Shown: positions 18,584-28,734 of the stretch, one piece after another
Layout: each line of letters starts with the position of its first letter
Numbering within the stretch: position 1 is the stretch's first letter
From: an uncultured Porphyromonadaceae bacterium
GTDB taxonomy: Bacteria > Bacteroidota > Bacteroidia > Bacteroidales > Muribaculaceae
Direction of reading: 5' to 3'
Assembly: GCA_947175205.1 (NCBI GenBank)
Contig: CAMWLS010000013.1
Coordinates: 1-55,011 of the forward strand
DNA length: 55,011 bases
Made by a program: the position numbers and the translations under genes
Notes under the pieces: generated by a model
Database searches by the model: none
Seen by the model: only the letters and a program-made list of their open reading frames with translations
Told to the model about the DNA's origin: nothing

Positions 18584-19486
18584 CTATTTCCTGGAGCGCG
18601 GATGCGCTTTCTGATACTGATTCTTTATCTCTCCCATGTTCAGGTGAGTGTAAATCTGAGTTGTAGCCAGAGAACTGTGTCCCAGCAACTGCTGGACCGC
18701 TGAAATATCCGCTCCATTTGTGAGCATATCAGTGGCAAATGAATGTCTAAGCACGTGAGGACTGCGCCGCGTGGCATTACTGGCACCGTCCAGCCTCTCA
18801 TGAACCAGCCTGCGCACCAGCTGATAATACAGCGGCTGACCATCCGGACGGACAAAGAAAGCCTCACACCCCACAGGATTCAGTTCATTCCTGTATTTCA
18901 TATATGTATTAATCATATCTTTCAGCTCCGTTCCGTATGGTATAACTCTTTCTTTATTACGCTTACCAAGCACTTTAAGTTCACAACGCGTGTTATCAAC
19001 CCTGTCATCAGTTAAGGAAATTAGTTCAGCCACACGCATCCCGGTGGAATAGAGCATGGTGAAGATAAGATTATCACGTGCTGATGTAAAATCATCCGTA
19101 GATGTCATGTCATATATGCATGTTGCTGTCTCCTCCGGACGGATGAATGATGGGAGTGTCTTGGGGAGGCGTGCCGTCAGCACATCGGCTGCAGGGTTTG
19201 CTTTAAGTCCATGGACACGCATCATGTATCTGAAAAATGCTCTCAGGGACTGCAATTTTCGCCTTATGCTGCGCGGACTGTATTGTTCAGAGCCAAGATA
19301 AGAAATCCAAAGCCTTATGTCTGAAATAGTAACAGATACGGGGTCAAATTCTTTTTCCTTTCCGGCGCAATTTGCCAGCCAGAACCTCTCCCACTGCGCA
19401 AGGTCCTCTGTATAAGACACAACGGTGTGAGCTGACATATTCAACTCACACCGTATATATTCTATGAACTGTTCTTTATACCTCAT
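18584..19486 (-). CDS. xerC: XerC-type tyrosine recombinase
   Basis: This 300-aa protein has an N-terminal SAM-like core-binding domain (about residues 1-90) and a catalytic domain with all expected residues: R151, K175, H244, R247, H270 and nucleophile Y279. Its location between rpsU and hpf marks it as a housekeeping chromosome-dimer resolvase (XerC/D type) and not a mobile-element integrase. It probably acts at dif with a partner recombinase. Confidence 0.92.
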   Translation of the reverse strand: MRYKEQFIEYIRCELNMSAHTVVSYTEDLAQWERFWLANCAGKEKEFDPVSVTISDIRLWISYLGSEQYSPRSIRRKLQSLRAFFRYMMRVHGLKANPAADVLTARLPKTLPSFIRPEETATCIYDMTSTDDFTSARDNLIFTMLYSTGMRVAELISLTDDRVDNTRCELKVLGKRNKERVIPYGTELKDMINTYMKYRNELNPVGCEAFFVRPDGQPLYYQLVRRLVHERLDGASNATRRSPHVLRHSFATDMLTNGADISAVQQLLGHSSLATTQIYTHLNMGEIKNQYQKAHPRSRK

Positions 19487-19663
19487 GGCCTGTCTTCAAT
19501 ACAGGTTATGCCACGAAGTTAATGAAAAGAACCGTAGTTAGCAAATAAAAGAGCAAAAACAGCTGCCCGTTTCAGGTATTATTTTCCCCTTCACTGAGAT
19601 GAGCTTGAGCCTTAAAACACGTAGATGAGAATCCGGCAGGCTCAGCAGGTTCTGAAGGTAATA

Positions 19664-19855
19664 TTATTCCTCAGTGGCACGCAGCTTCTGTACGTAAACC
19701 GCCTTCATCATTTTCTTGCGGTTTGTTACAGAGGGCTTCTGGAAAGCCTGACGGCTGCGGAGTTCCTTTACAATACCGGTTTTTTCAAATTTACGTTTGA
19801 ATTTCTTCAGGGCGCGTTCTATATTCTCGCCGTCTTTTACTTGTACGATAATCAT
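19664..19855 (-). CDS. rpsU: 30S ribosomal protein S21
   Basis: This 63-aa basic protein matches bS21, with the core VKDGENIERALKKFKRKFEK and the SRQAFQKPSVTNRKK segment. It sits near the 3' end of 16S rRNA in the small subunit. It is first in the rpsU-xerC-hpf group and has a canonical promoter about 90 nt upstream. Confidence 0.96.
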   Translation of the reverse strand: MIIVQVKDGENIERALKKFKRKFEKTGIVKELRSRQAFQKPSVTNRKKMMKAVYVQKLRATEE

Positions 19856-19941
19856 AATTGTTTTAGTATACTTTTGTTTTTTTGATAAATCAATTTAGTT
19901 AAACAATCATTGCAAAAGGACACGACACTCCTTTAGCGCGG

Positions 19942-19973
19942 CAAAATTACATAATAATTTATTTATCCACAAA
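19942..19973 (-). promoter_or_regulatory. Promoter of rpsU
   Basis: Minus-strand TAATTTTG (19942-19949) and TTTG (19970-19973) are separated by 20 nt. A leader of about 80 nt would follow. Confidence 0.65.
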
Positions 19974-20043
19974 TTTTATATTCACTTTTACCGCCCCACG
20001 CCTATTTTTCAGGCTGAGGGATTATATTCTGCTATTTCTTGCT

Positions 20044-20580
20044 TCAGGTGTGGTCACCTCCTTCCGGTGTATCGTACCACTGCGAGTACATTAAATAATT
20101 ATGGGCTATCTTCTGATTCATCTCTTTACTCTGGGCCGGGTCAACCGGTTTAATGAAGCGTGCCGGGGCTCCGCCCCATAGTTCATTAGGTCCAATCTTG
20201 GTACGCGAAAGCACCACAGACCCTGCGGCCACTATGGCACCCTCACCCACTTCTGCATCATCCATCACTACCGCTCCCATTCCAACAAGGGCATAATCAT
20301 GAATCTTGGCTCCGTGAATGGTGACATTATGGCCTATGGAGACATCGTTACCAATCTCTATGGTTGATTTCTGATACAGGGTGTGCAGTACGCTGCCGTC
20401 CTGAATGTTCACGCGGTCGCCAATGCGGATGGAGTTTACATCACCGCGTAAGACGGTGTTAAACCAAATACTACATTCATCGCCTATCACTGTATCTCCA
20501 ATCACAGTGGCATTTACGGCCAGGAAACAACCTTTGCCAATCTTGGGTGTAAAACCACGCAGGGGAATAATATAAGCCAT
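20044..20580 (-). CDS. Gamma-class carbonic anhydrase-like hexapeptide-repeat protein
   Basis: This 178-aa protein is a left-handed beta-helix with repeated hexapeptides (VIGDTVIGDECSIWFNTVLRGD; IGDRVNIQDGSVLH). The zinc His residues of the family are visible (H in SVLHTLY, and SIGHNVTIHG). Family members hydrate CO2 or are related acyltransferase-like proteins, and some lack activity. It follows the aminopeptidase gene by 3 nt, so the two are co-transcribed. Confidence 0.87.
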   Translation of the reverse strand: MAYIIPLRGFTPKIGKGCFLAVNATVIGDTVIGDECSIWFNTVLRGDVNSIRIGDRVNIQDGSVLHTLYQKSTIEIGNDVSIGHNVTIHGAKIHDYALVGMGAVVMDDAEVGEGAIVAAGSVVLSRTKIGPNELWGGAPARFIKPVDPAQSKEMNQKIAHNYLMYSQWYDTPEGGDHT

Positions 20581-20583
20581 ATT

Positions 20584-22377
20584 TTAAATGCGTACAAGGG
20601 GTTGAGTTTTATCTGTGAGCCACTGTGCTGCACGCCCTTCCAGTTCAGGCAACAGCTCCTCACGGACATGTGCGTGATAAACGTTCAGCCATTCAATTTC
20701 TTCATCTGTCATGATGGAAGTATCAAACAGTTTCAGGTCAAACGGGAACAGTGTCAGAGTCTCAAATTTCAGGAACTCACCAAATTCTGTGGTCATGGCC
20801 GGCACAGTCAGAACTAAATTCTCGCAACGTATGCCATGGATTCCCTCGCGGTAAAGTCCTGGCTCATTAGATGTAAGCATACCAGCCATCAGAGGTGTGG
20901 GAACATTATTCAGGCGGATACTCTGAGGTCCCTCATGAACGTTCAGGAAGTGACCCACTCCGTGGCCTGTACCATGAAGATATGACAGGCCGTTCATCCA
21001 CAGATACTGACGGGCGAGAGCATCAAGCTGCGCGCCTCGCGTACCGGAGGGGAAAATCTGACGGCCAAGGGCTATATGGCCTTTCATCACCAGGGTAAAA
21101 TCACGCTTTTCCAGTTCAGTGGGTTCCCCAAGCGAGATGGTACGGGTAATGTCTGTGGTGCCGTCAAGATACTGGGCTCCACTATCTATGAGAAGCAAGC
21201 CGTGAGGCTCAATACGTGATGAGCTTTCTTCATCAGCCTCATAATGCACAATGGCTCCGTGGGGACCGTAACCGGCAATGGTGCCGAAGCTTTCATCAAA
21301 GAACATGTCAGATGCACCACGATGCTTACGCAGTATTGCAGCAACATCAAGCTCCTGTAACTCGCGTCCTTCAGCAAGGGTGTCTTCTATTTCCATAAAG
21401 GCATGAACCAAAGCCACACCGTCACGCTTCATGGCGTTACGTATGCCGGCTATCTGGACCTCATTCTTACAAGCTTTGGGAAGGGCAACAACAGAGCTGC
21501 CTTCAACGGCTCTTTCTCCCAGGAGATTTCTGACCTCAACCACTGAACGCTGAGCATCCATGAGAACACGCTGGCGGCCCGGCAGTGAAGTGAGGAATGT
21601 CTTAACCTGAGAATATGGCATTACGCTAACACCCTGTGACTTGAGATATTCCTCAACCTCAGGTGTTATCTTTTCAGGATTTACAAGCAGCGTGCTGCCG
21701 TTGGGTGATACATAGAGGAAGGCCGTGGCAACAGGATTATATGCCACATCTGAGGAACGTATGTTAAGCAACCATGCTATTTCATCAAGAGCTGAAATAA
21801 AGACAGCGTCAGCCTGCAGGGCCGGAAGCTGGTTAAGGACCTGCTGGAGTTTCTCCTTGGCGGTATGCCCGGCATACTTGACATCATGCACAAATATCTC
21901 AGCCGAGGGCAGTTCAGGACGCTCTGCCCACACCTGGGGCGCAACATCAAAATCAGTTTTCAGCTTTATATCATGAGCTCTTAACGTACTTTCAAGAGCC
22001 TTATAATCATCCACAGAGAAAAGCATCCCGTCAATACCCACAGTTTGACCAGGCAGCACATTAGCTACCAGCCAGGAGGCTATTCCGGGGGTTCCGGGCA
22101 CACCTTCTTTCATAAGAATTATTCCGGTTCCGTCAAGTTCCTGGGCGGCCTGAAGGAAGTAACGAGAGTCAGTCCACAGCAGTGCAGCACTCTCTGTTAT
22201 CACAAGCGTACCGGCAGAACCGGTGAAACCGGAAAGAAATGCACGTAACTGCCAGTGCTCAGCCAGATACTCACTTGCATGTGGATCAGCCTGAGGAACT
22301 ATGGCTGCCGCAACACCATTCTCTTTCATCAGCCGGCGGAATTCATTTAAGCGTCCGGCTATATTCTCATTTTTCAT
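20584..22377 (-). CDS. Xaa-Pro aminopeptidase (aminopeptidase P family, M24B)
   Basis: This 597-aa protein has the three-domain layout of long aminopeptidase P: two creatinase-like N-terminal domains and a C-terminal pita-bread domain. Metal ligands are visible in LLIDSGAQYLDGTTDITRT (two Asp), GTGHGVGHFLNVHE (His) and TSNEPGLYREG..GIRCENL (two Glu). It removes N-terminal residues next to proline and has no signal peptide, so it is cytoplasmic. A -7-like TATTTTTG (minus strand, 22419-22426) is a candidate promoter element. Confidence 0.93.
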   Translation of the reverse strand: MKNENIAGRLNEFRRLMKENGVAAAIVPQADPHASEYLAEHWQLRAFLSGFTGSAGTLVITESAALLWTDSRYFLQAAQELDGTGIILMKEGVPGTPGIASWLVANVLPGQTVGIDGMLFSVDDYKALESTLRAHDIKLKTDFDVAPQVWAERPELPSAEIFVHDVKYAGHTAKEKLQQVLNQLPALQADAVFISALDEIAWLLNIRSSDVAYNPVATAFLYVSPNGSTLLVNPEKITPEVEEYLKSQGVSVMPYSQVKTFLTSLPGRQRVLMDAQRSVVEVRNLLGERAVEGSSVVALPKACKNEVQIAGIRNAMKRDGVALVHAFMEIEDTLAEGRELQELDVAAILRKHRGASDMFFDESFGTIAGYGPHGAIVHYEADEESSSRIEPHGLLLIDSGAQYLDGTTDITRTISLGEPTELEKRDFTLVMKGHIALGRQIFPSGTRGAQLDALARQYLWMNGLSYLHGTGHGVGHFLNVHEGPQSIRLNNVPTPLMAGMLTSNEPGLYREGIHGIRCENLVLTVPAMTTEFGEFLKFETLTLFPFDLKLFDTSIMTDEEIEWLNVYHAHVREELLPELEGRAAQWLTDKTQPLVRI

Positions 22378-22459
22378 GTGTGTTTTGTTTTACCTGTACG
22401 TGTTATTTATTACTGACACAAAAATAATAAAAAACATTATACCGCGCACAACAATCAAT

Positions 22460-22828
22460 TCAAAAAGCTTTCATCGGGGGCTCAAAGGCGTCAGGAATAT
22501 ACTCAAGTCTGTAATTTCCCTCCGTCCCGGCTATTCCTATTATATCAAACTGTATCTCGTGCTTTACGTCATACATCTCAGCATAAGCATTAGCTGACAC
22601 GGCAAGGCGCCGTTTCTTCTTGCTGTCAACCGCCTCAAACGGATCCAATTCAATATTCGTGCGGGTCTTAACCTCAACAAATGACATTATCCCGTCCTTC
22701 TGCGCAACAATGTCAACCTCATAATCACCTACACGCCAGTTACGTTCCACTATAGCGTAACCCATGGATGTAAGGTATTCCACCGCTATATCCTCGCCCC
22801 AGCGTCCTTTCTCGTTATGTCTTGCCAT
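22460..22828 (-). CDS. YraN/UPF0102 family endonuclease-like protein
   Basis: This 122-aa protein has the YraN signature: GRWGEDIAVEYL, NWRVGDYEVDIVAQ and FVEVKTRTN. These form a restriction-endonuclease-like fold with a D...E-K active site. Its role in bacteria is not settled. It is a single gene, convergent with nothing and divergent from the Nfn pair. Confidence 0.88.
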   Translation of the reverse strand: MARHNEKGRWGEDIAVEYLTSMGYAIVERNWRVGDYEVDIVAQKDGIMSFVEVKTRTNIELDPFEAVDSKKKRRLAVSANAYAEMYDVKHEIQFDIIGIAGTEGNYRLEYIPDAFEPPMKAF

Positions 22829-22880
22829 ATTTTATCTCCGTGCTTACGGTACAAATTTAGAAATTATGTATAACATTTTA

Positions 22881-22910
22881 TTGTACACTTATAAAAAAAG
22901 TGTAAATTTG
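22881..22910 (+). promoter_or_regulatory. Promoter of the Nfn gene pair
   Basis: TTG (22881-22883), a 19-nt spacer and TAAATTTG (22903-22910) match the Bacteroidetes consensus, except that the -33 box is ATTG instead of TTTG. Confidence 0.6.
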
Positions 22911-22950
22911 CCCTTGTAGCAATTCATGCACTAACCTTAAAACTGACATC

Positions 22951-23733
22951 GTGTTTGAAATAAAAAATAAAGAGCATTTCTCAGAGAATGTGGTACGTCT
23001 TGACGTATATGCTCCTGAGATAGCACGTTCACGCAAGCCGGGCCACTTTGTAATAGTGCGCAGTAATCCTGACGGTGAACGAATTCCTCTGACCATTGCT
23101 GACGCTGACGTAAAGGCCGGCACAATAGCCTTAGTGGTTCAGGCAGTGGGAGAGTCAACCCGCCGGATATGTGGCTTAGAACCGGGGCAAAGTCTGGCAG
23201 ATATAGTGGGCCCGCTGGGACGCCCTACAGAAATTTTCAACTCCGGCACAGTGGTATGCTGCGGCGGAGGCGTGGGAGTGGCACCACTGTCACCCATCAT
23301 CAAGGCCATGAAAGAGGCCGGCAACACAGTAATCTCCATTTTAGCAGCCCGAAATAAGGACCTTATTATACTGGAGAAACAGGTGCGTGAGCACTCTGAT
23401 GAGGTAATTATTATGACTGATGACGGAAGTGCCGGAAAGAAGGGCCTTGTTACAGACGGACTCCGCGAGCTCCTGGACAGCAGAAAAATAGACCGCGTGG
23501 TAACCATAGGGCCGGCCATTATGATGAAATTTGTGGCAGCTCTCACTAAGGAATATAACGTTCCCACCATATGCTCCCTTAATACAATAATGGTGGACGG
23601 AACAGGAATGTGTGGTGCATGCCGCGTCACAGTGGACGGAAAAAAGAGATTTGTGTGCGTGGACGGTCCTGAATTTGATGCCCACCAGGTGAATTTTGAT
23701 GAAATGATGATGCGCATGCGCGCTTATAACTGA
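22951..23733 (+). CDS. NfnA-like FAD/NAD and [2Fe-2S] subunit
   Basis: This 260-aa protein belongs to the sulfide/dihydroorotate dehydrogenase-like FAD/NAD-binding family. It has an N-terminal FAD-binding barrel (RIPLTIADAD), a NAD-binding middle (CCGGGVGVAPLSPI) and a C-terminal Cys cluster for [2Fe-2S] (CSLNTIMVDGTGMCGACRV..FVCVDGP). With the next gene it forms the NADH-dependent ferredoxin:NADP+ oxidoreductase (NfnAB), which couples ferredoxin and NADH oxidation to NADPH formation. The start is GTG at 22951, and no ATG is near the conserved N terminus. Confidence 0.85.
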   Translation: MFEIKNKEHFSENVVRLDVYAPEIARSRKPGHFVIVRSNPDGERIPLTIADADVKAGTIALVVQAVGESTRRICGLEPGQSLADIVGPLGRPTEIFNSGTVVCCGGGVGVAPLSPIIKAMKEAGNTVISILAARNKDLIILEKQVREHSDEVIIMTDDGSAGKKGLVTDGLRELLDSRKIDRVVTIGPAIMMKFVAALTKEYNVPTICSLNTIMVDGTGMCGACRVTVDGKKRFVCVDGPEFDAHQVNFDEMMMRMRAYN

Positions 23734-23741
23734 TAATTCTG

Positions 23742-25229
23742 ATGGAAAAAGAAAAGGATACAGCGCGCGGACGCAACGATTCATGGCGTGAAGAACTGCG
23801 CCGCTCAATGTCAGCCGCAGAACGCACAGCCATTCCGCGTGTGAGCATGCGCATGCTTGACCCGGCAGAGCGTATTCACAGCAACAGTGAGGTTAATCTG
23901 GGACTTACTCCTGAGCAAGCTCTTCAGGAATCAACACGCTGCCTTGACTGTCCGGAGCCGGGATGTATAACAGGGTGTCCTGTAAGCATAGACATTCCAG
24001 GCTTCATAAAAAACATTCAGCGAGGAAATCTGACTGAGGCCGCCCGTATATTAAAGGAAACCAGCGCTCTGCCTGCCGTATGCGGCCGTGTATGCCCTCA
24101 GGAGAAGCAGTGTGAAAGCCGCTGTATCTACCTCCGCATGAAGAAATCACCTGTGGCCATAGGATGGCTTGAGCGCTACGCTGCTGATGAACATCTGAAA
24201 ACCGCCAGGAACGCAGAACACCACACGGATTCTCATTCCAAAGAGCGTGAGGAAAGGCGTAAGATAGCTGTAGTGGGCTCCGGTCCTGCAGGCTTGTCAT
24301 TTGCCGGCGATATGGTCCGCAGAGGCTATGATGTTGTTGTATACGAAGCTCTGCACGAGATAGGCGGAGTACTCAAATACGGCATCCCTGAATTCCGCCT
24401 GCCCAACAGCGTTGTGGAGGCCGAAATAGAAGCCCTGCGTGATGCCGGAGTCACATTCCACAAAGATACAGTGATAGGCAAAACGCTCAGCTATGATGAC
24501 CTTCTGAATGAGGGATTCTCCGGAATATTTGTGGCTTCCGGTGCCGGTCTGCCACGTTTTATGGGAATACCGGGAGAGAATCTCATTGGCGTACTGTCAA
24601 GTAATGAATTCCTTACCCGCGTTAATCTTATGGGAGCCGGACGCCCCGGGGCACAGACTCCCGTACCTCACGGAAAGTGCGTGGCAGTTATAGGTGGAGG
24701 AAACACCGCCATGGACAGCGTGCGTACCAGTCTGAGACTGGGAGCTGAGAGAGCCATGATTATATACAGACGCGGTATAGAAGAAATGCCGGCACGCGCT
24801 GAGGAAGTGGAACACGCCATGCAGGAAGGCGTTGAATTCCTCACGCTGTGTAATCCCATAGAATATATTGGCGATGAAAAGGGCCGCGTGCGCGCCATCC
24901 GCGTACAGCGTATGACGCTGGGCGAGCCTGACGCCTCAGGACGTCGTTCTCCGGTCCCCGTTGAAGGTGCTGTGGATACAATAGAGGTGGATGAAGTTAT
25001 TGTCAGCGTTGGAGTCTCTCCAAATCCACTAATCCCCAACTCCATAGACGGTCTTGAAATCTCAAGCCGGGGCACCATCTGTGTTAATGAAGACATGCAG
25101 TCATCCCTGCCACTGATATTTGCGGGCGGAGACATTGTCCGCGGTGGCGCCACCGTAATTTTAGCCATGGGAGACGGACGCAAGGCGGCAGCCGCCATGC
25201 ACTCTTATCTTAACGGCGAACAATCATAA
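23742..25229 (+). CDS. NfnB-like NADPH subunit (glutamate synthase small-chain family)
   Basis: This 495-aa protein has N-terminal Cys clusters for two [4Fe-4S] centres (CLDCPEPGCITGCPVSIDIP and CGRVCPQEKQCESRC) and two dinucleotide-binding motifs (VGSGPAGLSFAGD for FAD; IGGGNTAMDS for NADPH). It is of the GltD family. The 8-nt gap to an NfnA-type partner, and the absence of a large glutamate synthase subunit next to it, argue for NfnB and against a glutamate synthase. It lies just upstream of the urease operon. Confidence 0.85.
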   Translation: MEKEKDTARGRNDSWREELRRSMSAAERTAIPRVSMRMLDPAERIHSNSEVNLGLTPEQALQESTRCLDCPEPGCITGCPVSIDIPGFIKNIQRGNLTEAARILKETSALPAVCGRVCPQEKQCESRCIYLRMKKSPVAIGWLERYAADEHLKTARNAEHHTDSHSKEREERRKIAVVGSGPAGLSFAGDMVRRGYDVVVYEALHEIGGVLKYGIPEFRLPNSVVEAEIEALRDAGVTFHKDTVIGKTLSYDDLLNEGFSGIFVASGAGLPRFMGIPGENLIGVLSSNEFLTRVNLMGAGRPGAQTPVPHGKCVAVIGGGNTAMDSVRTSLRLGAERAMIIYRRGIEEMPARAEEVEHAMQEGVEFLTLCNPIEYIGDEKGRVRAIRVQRMTLGEPDASGRRSPVPVEGAVDTIEVDEVIVSVGVSPNPLIPNSIDGLEISSRGTICVNEDMQSSLPLIFAGGDIVRGGATVILAMGDGRKAAAAMHSYLNGEQS

Positions 25230-25319
25230 TTTTCTCAGATACTCAAAACCTTATATTCATATAGTTTGTTTATATAACAGTACAGTAAAAAACCATACAC
25301 TAACTAAAACCCTGAAACT

Positions 25320-25622
25320 ATGCATCTGACACCCAAAGAGCTTGACAAGCTTCAGTTACTTTGCCTTGGACTGATAGCTGAACGCCGCCTCAACAAAGGC
25401 TTGAAGCTTAATTATCCGGAATCAGTGGCTTACATCACTTCATGCGCTCTGGAAGGCGCCCGTGAAGGAAAAACCGTAGAAGAAGTCATGCACGATGCCG
25501 CAAACCGCCTCACCAAAGACCAGGTTATGGAAGGCGTGGCAGACATGATTAACCTTCTTCAGGTAGAAGCCGTATTTACTGATGGTAGCCGTCTGGTCAG
25601 CATCCACCAGCCCATCAAATAA
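25320..25622 (+). CDS. ureA: Urease subunit gamma
   Basis: This 100-aa protein is full length for UreA. It has the typical start [12 protein letters not shown], the middle [10 protein letters not shown] and the tail [15 protein letters not shown]. It is part of the (UreABC)3 urease that hydrolyses urea to ammonia and CO2 in the cytoplasm. It starts the operon, with ureB 24 nt later. No full consensus promoter is clear in the 90 nt upstream. Confidence 0.97.
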   Translation: MHLTPKELDKLQLLCLGLIAERRLNKGLKLNYPESVAYITSCALEGAREGKTVEEVMHDAANRLTKDQVMEGVADMINLLQVEAVFTDGSRLVSIHQPIK

Positions 25623-25646
25623 GCTAACCCTCAAAACAGCACAGAC

Positions 25647-26240
25647 ATGAGTACTACAGACAACACAAAAGAGACCCCTCTGGCACAGCGTGCAGCAGCC
25701 ATGGCCGCCCAGGATGCAGCCTCTAACACATACAGCACACCTAACGGTGTCTTTGAAGGACGTCCCGCAATAGCTTATCCCAATACTCCGGGATTCAAGC
25801 CCGCAGAGTATGTTCCCGTGGGTGGCGTGATTCTGGCACCCGGCAATCTGGAATATAACGTAAACCGCCGCACTAAGAAACTTACTGTGCGCAATACAGG
25901 TGACAGACCCATTCAGATAGGTTCTCACTTCCACTTCTTTGAGGTGAACAGATACATGGAATTTGACCGCCCGCAGGCTTACGGTTATCATCTTAACATC
26001 CCCGCCACCACCGCCATCCGCTTTGAGCCCGGAGAAGAAAAGGAAGTGGAGATAGTTGCATATTCAGGCAAGACCCGTGTCATTGGCTTCAATGACCTTG
26101 TCAACGGATATACCGGCCTCCAGGACACTCCCTCATTCTATCCCAAGAATACAGAGGCTGTCCGCCGCATGAAAGAATACGGTTTCAAGTATGCCCCCGA
26201 AAGCGAAGAGGAAGCAGACTATACCCAGACTGAAAAATAA
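25647..26240 (+). CDS. ureB: Urease subunit beta with N- and C-terminal extensions
   Basis: The UreB core lies at about residues 50-155 ([49 protein letters not shown]). Most UreB proteins are about 100-120 aa, but this one is 197 aa. It has about 50 extra residues before the core (Ala/Gln-rich, then [19 protein letters not shown]) and about 40 after it ([20 protein letters not shown] and an acidic end). The extensions keep the reading frame and codon style of the operon, so they look real. They may alter holoenzyme assembly. Confidence 0.95.
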   Translation: MSTTDNTKETPLAQRAAAMAAQDAASNTYSTPNGVFEGRPAIAYPNTPGFKPAEYVPVGGVILAPGNLEYNVNRRTKKLTVRNTGDRPIQIGSHFHFFEVNRYMEFDRPQAYGYHLNIPATTAIRFEPGEEKEVEIVAYSGKTRVIGFNDLVNGYTGLQDTPSFYPKNTEAVRRMKEYGFKYAPESEEEADYTQTEK

Positions 26241-26272
26241 GATTAACTAACCTTCTTCCAAGACATTCAATT

Positions 26273-27991
26273 ATGGCAACTATATCAAGACAAGAAAATA
26301 ACAACCTCTTTGGCCCTACCGTGGGTGATAAGATTCGTCTGGGTAACACAGACCTCTATGTAGAGATTGAGAAAGACCTCCGCGTTTACGGCGATGAAGT
26401 AGTTTACGGAGGCGGTAAAACCATCCGTGACGGCATGGGTACTGCAAATACAGTTACCAGCGAGGCCGGTTCACTGGACCTGGTGATTACCAACGTAACC
26501 ATTCTGGACCCCATTTTAGGCGTTGTAAAGGCTGATGTAGGTATCAAGGACGGAAAGATAGCAGGAATAGGCAAGGCCGGTAACCCCAATATTATGGCAG
26601 GTGTTACCCCCACCCTCTGCACCGGACCTTCAACAGACGCAGTTTCAGGTGAGCACATGATACTTACGGCAGCCGGTATTGACGGTCACGTGCATTTCAT
26701 CTCTCCCCAGCAGGCATACAACTGTCTGAGCAATGGTATCACCACCCTGATTGGCGGTGGCATTGGCCCGACAGACGGTACCAACGGTACCACCATCACT
26801 TCCGGCGTATGGAACATGGAGCAGATGCTGCGTGCAGCTGACGGACTTCCCATTAACATGGGCTTCCTTTCAAAAGGTAACTCATCAGTACGCGCCACCC
26901 TGGATGAGCAGATAATGGCCGGCGGCATGGGTTATAAGATTCACGAGGACTGGGGTTCAACTCCCGCTGCCATCCGTTCTTGTATGGCTTCCGCTGACCA
27001 GTTTGACGTACAGGTATGTATCCACACTGACACCCTGAATGAAGGTGGTTATGTTGAGGATACTCTGGCAGCTATAGACGGCCGTACCATTCATACTTAC
27101 CACACTGAGGGTGCCGGCGGCGGTCACGCACCTGACCTTCTGAAAGTGGCCTCAATGACTAATGTACTTCCGTCATCCACTAACCCCACTCTGCCTTACG
27201 GCATCAACTCAGAAGCAGAGCTCTTTGATATGATTATGGTATGTCACAACCTTAATCCCAAGATTCCTTCTGACGTAGCCTTTGCAGAAAGCCGTGTACG
27301 TCCCGAGACTCAGGCAGCGGAAAATGTATTCCATGATTTAGGTATCATCTCCATGGTTTCATCTGACTCACAGGCCATGGGTCGTGTAGGTGAATCTTTC
27401 ATGCGTACCTTCCAGATGGCTTCTTACATGAAGAGCGTCCGCGGTAAACTGCCTGAAGACAGCGACAACAATGACAACTTCCGTGTATTACGTTATCTGG
27501 CACAGATAACCCTGAACCCGGCCATCACTTACGGTATCTCTGACATTCTGGGCTCAATAGAAGTGGGCAAGATGGCAGACCTGGTTCTGTGGGAACCCGC
27601 ATTCTTTGGAACCAAGCCTAAGATGGTTATCAAGGGCGGTATGATTAACTGGGCTCAGATGGGCGATCCCAACGCTTCTTTGCCCACTCCTCAGCCGGTT
27701 AAGATGCGTAGGATGTTCGGTGCCGTTGGAGAAGAGCTTCAGAAGACACGCGTAACCTTTACCTCACGTGCTGCATACGAGGCAGGTATCGGTGACAAGA
27801 TAGGTGTCCGCAGTCGTCTTTATCCCGTACACGGAACACGTCAGGTGAGCAAGTACGACATGGTTCGTAACAGTGCTCTGCCTCACATTGAAGTTGATCC
27901 CGAGACTTTCAATGTTTACGTTGACGGTATTCTGGCTACAGTTCCGCCCGCAAAGGAACTGCCACTGGCACAGTTATACTGGTTCTCATAA
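26273..27991 (+). CDS. ureC: Urease subunit alpha (catalytic)
   Basis: This 572-aa catalytic subunit carries the nickel site: HVH in [11 protein letters not shown], the Lys that is carbamylated in [12 protein letters not shown] (with the neighbouring His ligand), His in [10 protein letters not shown] and His in [14 protein letters not shown]. The mobile-flap Cys-His is present as MVCHN (most ureases have CHHL), and the Asp ligand lies in [12 protein letters not shown]. All catalytic residues appear to be intact. A stable hairpin follows before ureE. Confidence 0.98.
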   Translation: MATISRQENNNLFGPTVGDKIRLGNTDLYVEIEKDLRVYGDEVVYGGGKTIRDGMGTANTVTSEAGSLDLVITNVTILDPILGVVKADVGIKDGKIAGIGKAGNPNIMAGVTPTLCTGPSTDAVSGEHMILTAAGIDGHVHFISPQQAYNCLSNGITTLIGGGIGPTDGTNGTTITSGVWNMEQMLRAADGLPINMGFLSKGNSSVRATLDEQIMAGGMGYKIHEDWGSTPAAIRSCMASADQFDVQVCIHTDTLNEGGYVEDTLAAIDGRTIHTYHTEGAGGGHAPDLLKVASMTNVLPSSTNPTLPYGINSEAELFDMIMVCHNLNPKIPSDVAFAESRVRPETQAAENVFHDLGIISMVSSDSQAMGRVGESFMRTFQMASYMKSVRGKLPEDSDNNDNFRVLRYLAQITLNPAITYGISDILGSIEVGKMADLVLWEPAFFGTKPKMVIKGGMINWAQMGDPNASLPTPQPVKMRRMFGAVGEELQKTRVTFTSRAAYEAGIGDKIGVRSRLYPVHGTRQVSKYDMVRNSALPHIEVDPETFNVYVDGILATVPPAKELPLAQLYWFS

Positions 27992-28010
27992 ACATACCTG
28001 AAATATGAAA

Positions 28011-28051
28011 AAAGCGGGAGACTGAAGTAGCAAACTCCGGTCTCCCGCTTT
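28011..28051 (+). terminator. Intra-operon hairpin between ureC and ureE
   Basis: A perfect 12-bp stem (28011-28022 with 28040-28051) and a 17-nt loop lie in the 130-nt gap between ureC and ureE. The other gaps in the operon are 23-39 nt. There is no strong T-run, so partial termination or 3'-end protection of the ureABC transcript is as likely as full termination. AT-rich sequence with -7-like TAAATTTA/TAACTTTA follows and could hold a second promoter for ureEFGD. Confidence 0.6.
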
Positions 28052-28121
28052 GAACTTTCTTAAACTTGTAATGTTATAGAAGTGTAAATTTAACTTTAAC
28101 ATTAATAAAAAAAGAAACGAT

Positions 28122-28697
28122 ATGGACGTCATTACATCAGTCTTAGGCAATATAAAGGACCCGGAGTGGCATGAGAAGCTTCACCACTGCCATGTAGAAA
28201 CCATATATCTGGACCAGTGGACAGCTCAGAAAAGCCGCTTCCTGGGTAAGAGCGATCATGGTAACGAGTATCCTATAGCACTGGCACGAAATACCCATGC
28301 CGCTGACGGAGATGTGGTATTATATGATGAAGAAGCTAAAAAAGCTGTTGTCATAGGCCTGCTCCTTAATCAGGTTCTGGTGGTGGACATGTCCAGATTA
28401 GCAGAGAAAACTCCTGAGGAAATCATCCACATTTCCGTGGAGCTGGGCCATGCCATAGGAAACCAGCACTGGCCCGCCGTGGTAAAAGGCACACGTGTGT
28501 ACGTACCTCTGACTGTGGACAAGAAAGTTATGCTCAGTGTACTGGACACTCATAACATTCCTGAAATTTCATATCAGTTTGAAGAAGGCCAGGATGTAAT
28601 TCCTTTCCTGGCACCCGGTGAGGTCCGTAATCTTTTTGGCGGTGCAAGCCATGAGAGTCACGCGCACACCCATGACCATGGACATATCCATCATTAA
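28122..28697 (+). CDS. ureE: Urease accessory protein UreE (nickel chaperone)
   Basis: This 191-aa protein has an N-terminal domain (VETIYLDQWTAQKSRF) and a metal-binding domain with ELGHAIGNQHWPAVVKG. It ends in a His-rich nickel-binding tail (HESHAHTHDHGHIHH). UreE hands Ni2+ to the UreFGD complex for urease activation. Confidence 0.95.
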   Translation: MDVITSVLGNIKDPEWHEKLHHCHVETIYLDQWTAQKSRFLGKSDHGNEYPIALARNTHAADGDVVLYDEEAKKAVVIGLLLNQVLVVDMSRLAEKTPEEIIHISVELGHAIGNQHWPAVVKGTRVYVPLTVDKKVMLSVLDTHNIPEISYQFEEGQDVIPFLAPGEVRNLFGGASHESHAHTHDHGHIHH

Positions 28698-28734
28698 GCC
28701 CTCCACGGCATACTGCCATTATATCTGAAAAACA

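Noticed and set aside
18584..19486. Mobile-element integrase
   Set aside because: The tyrosine recombinase lies in the conserved rpsU-xerC-hpf order, with no element around it. It is the host Xer recombinase.
23742..25229. Glutamate synthase small subunit
   Set aside because: The sequence family is the same, but the neighbour is an NfnA-type FAD/[2Fe-2S] protein and no large GltB subunit is present.
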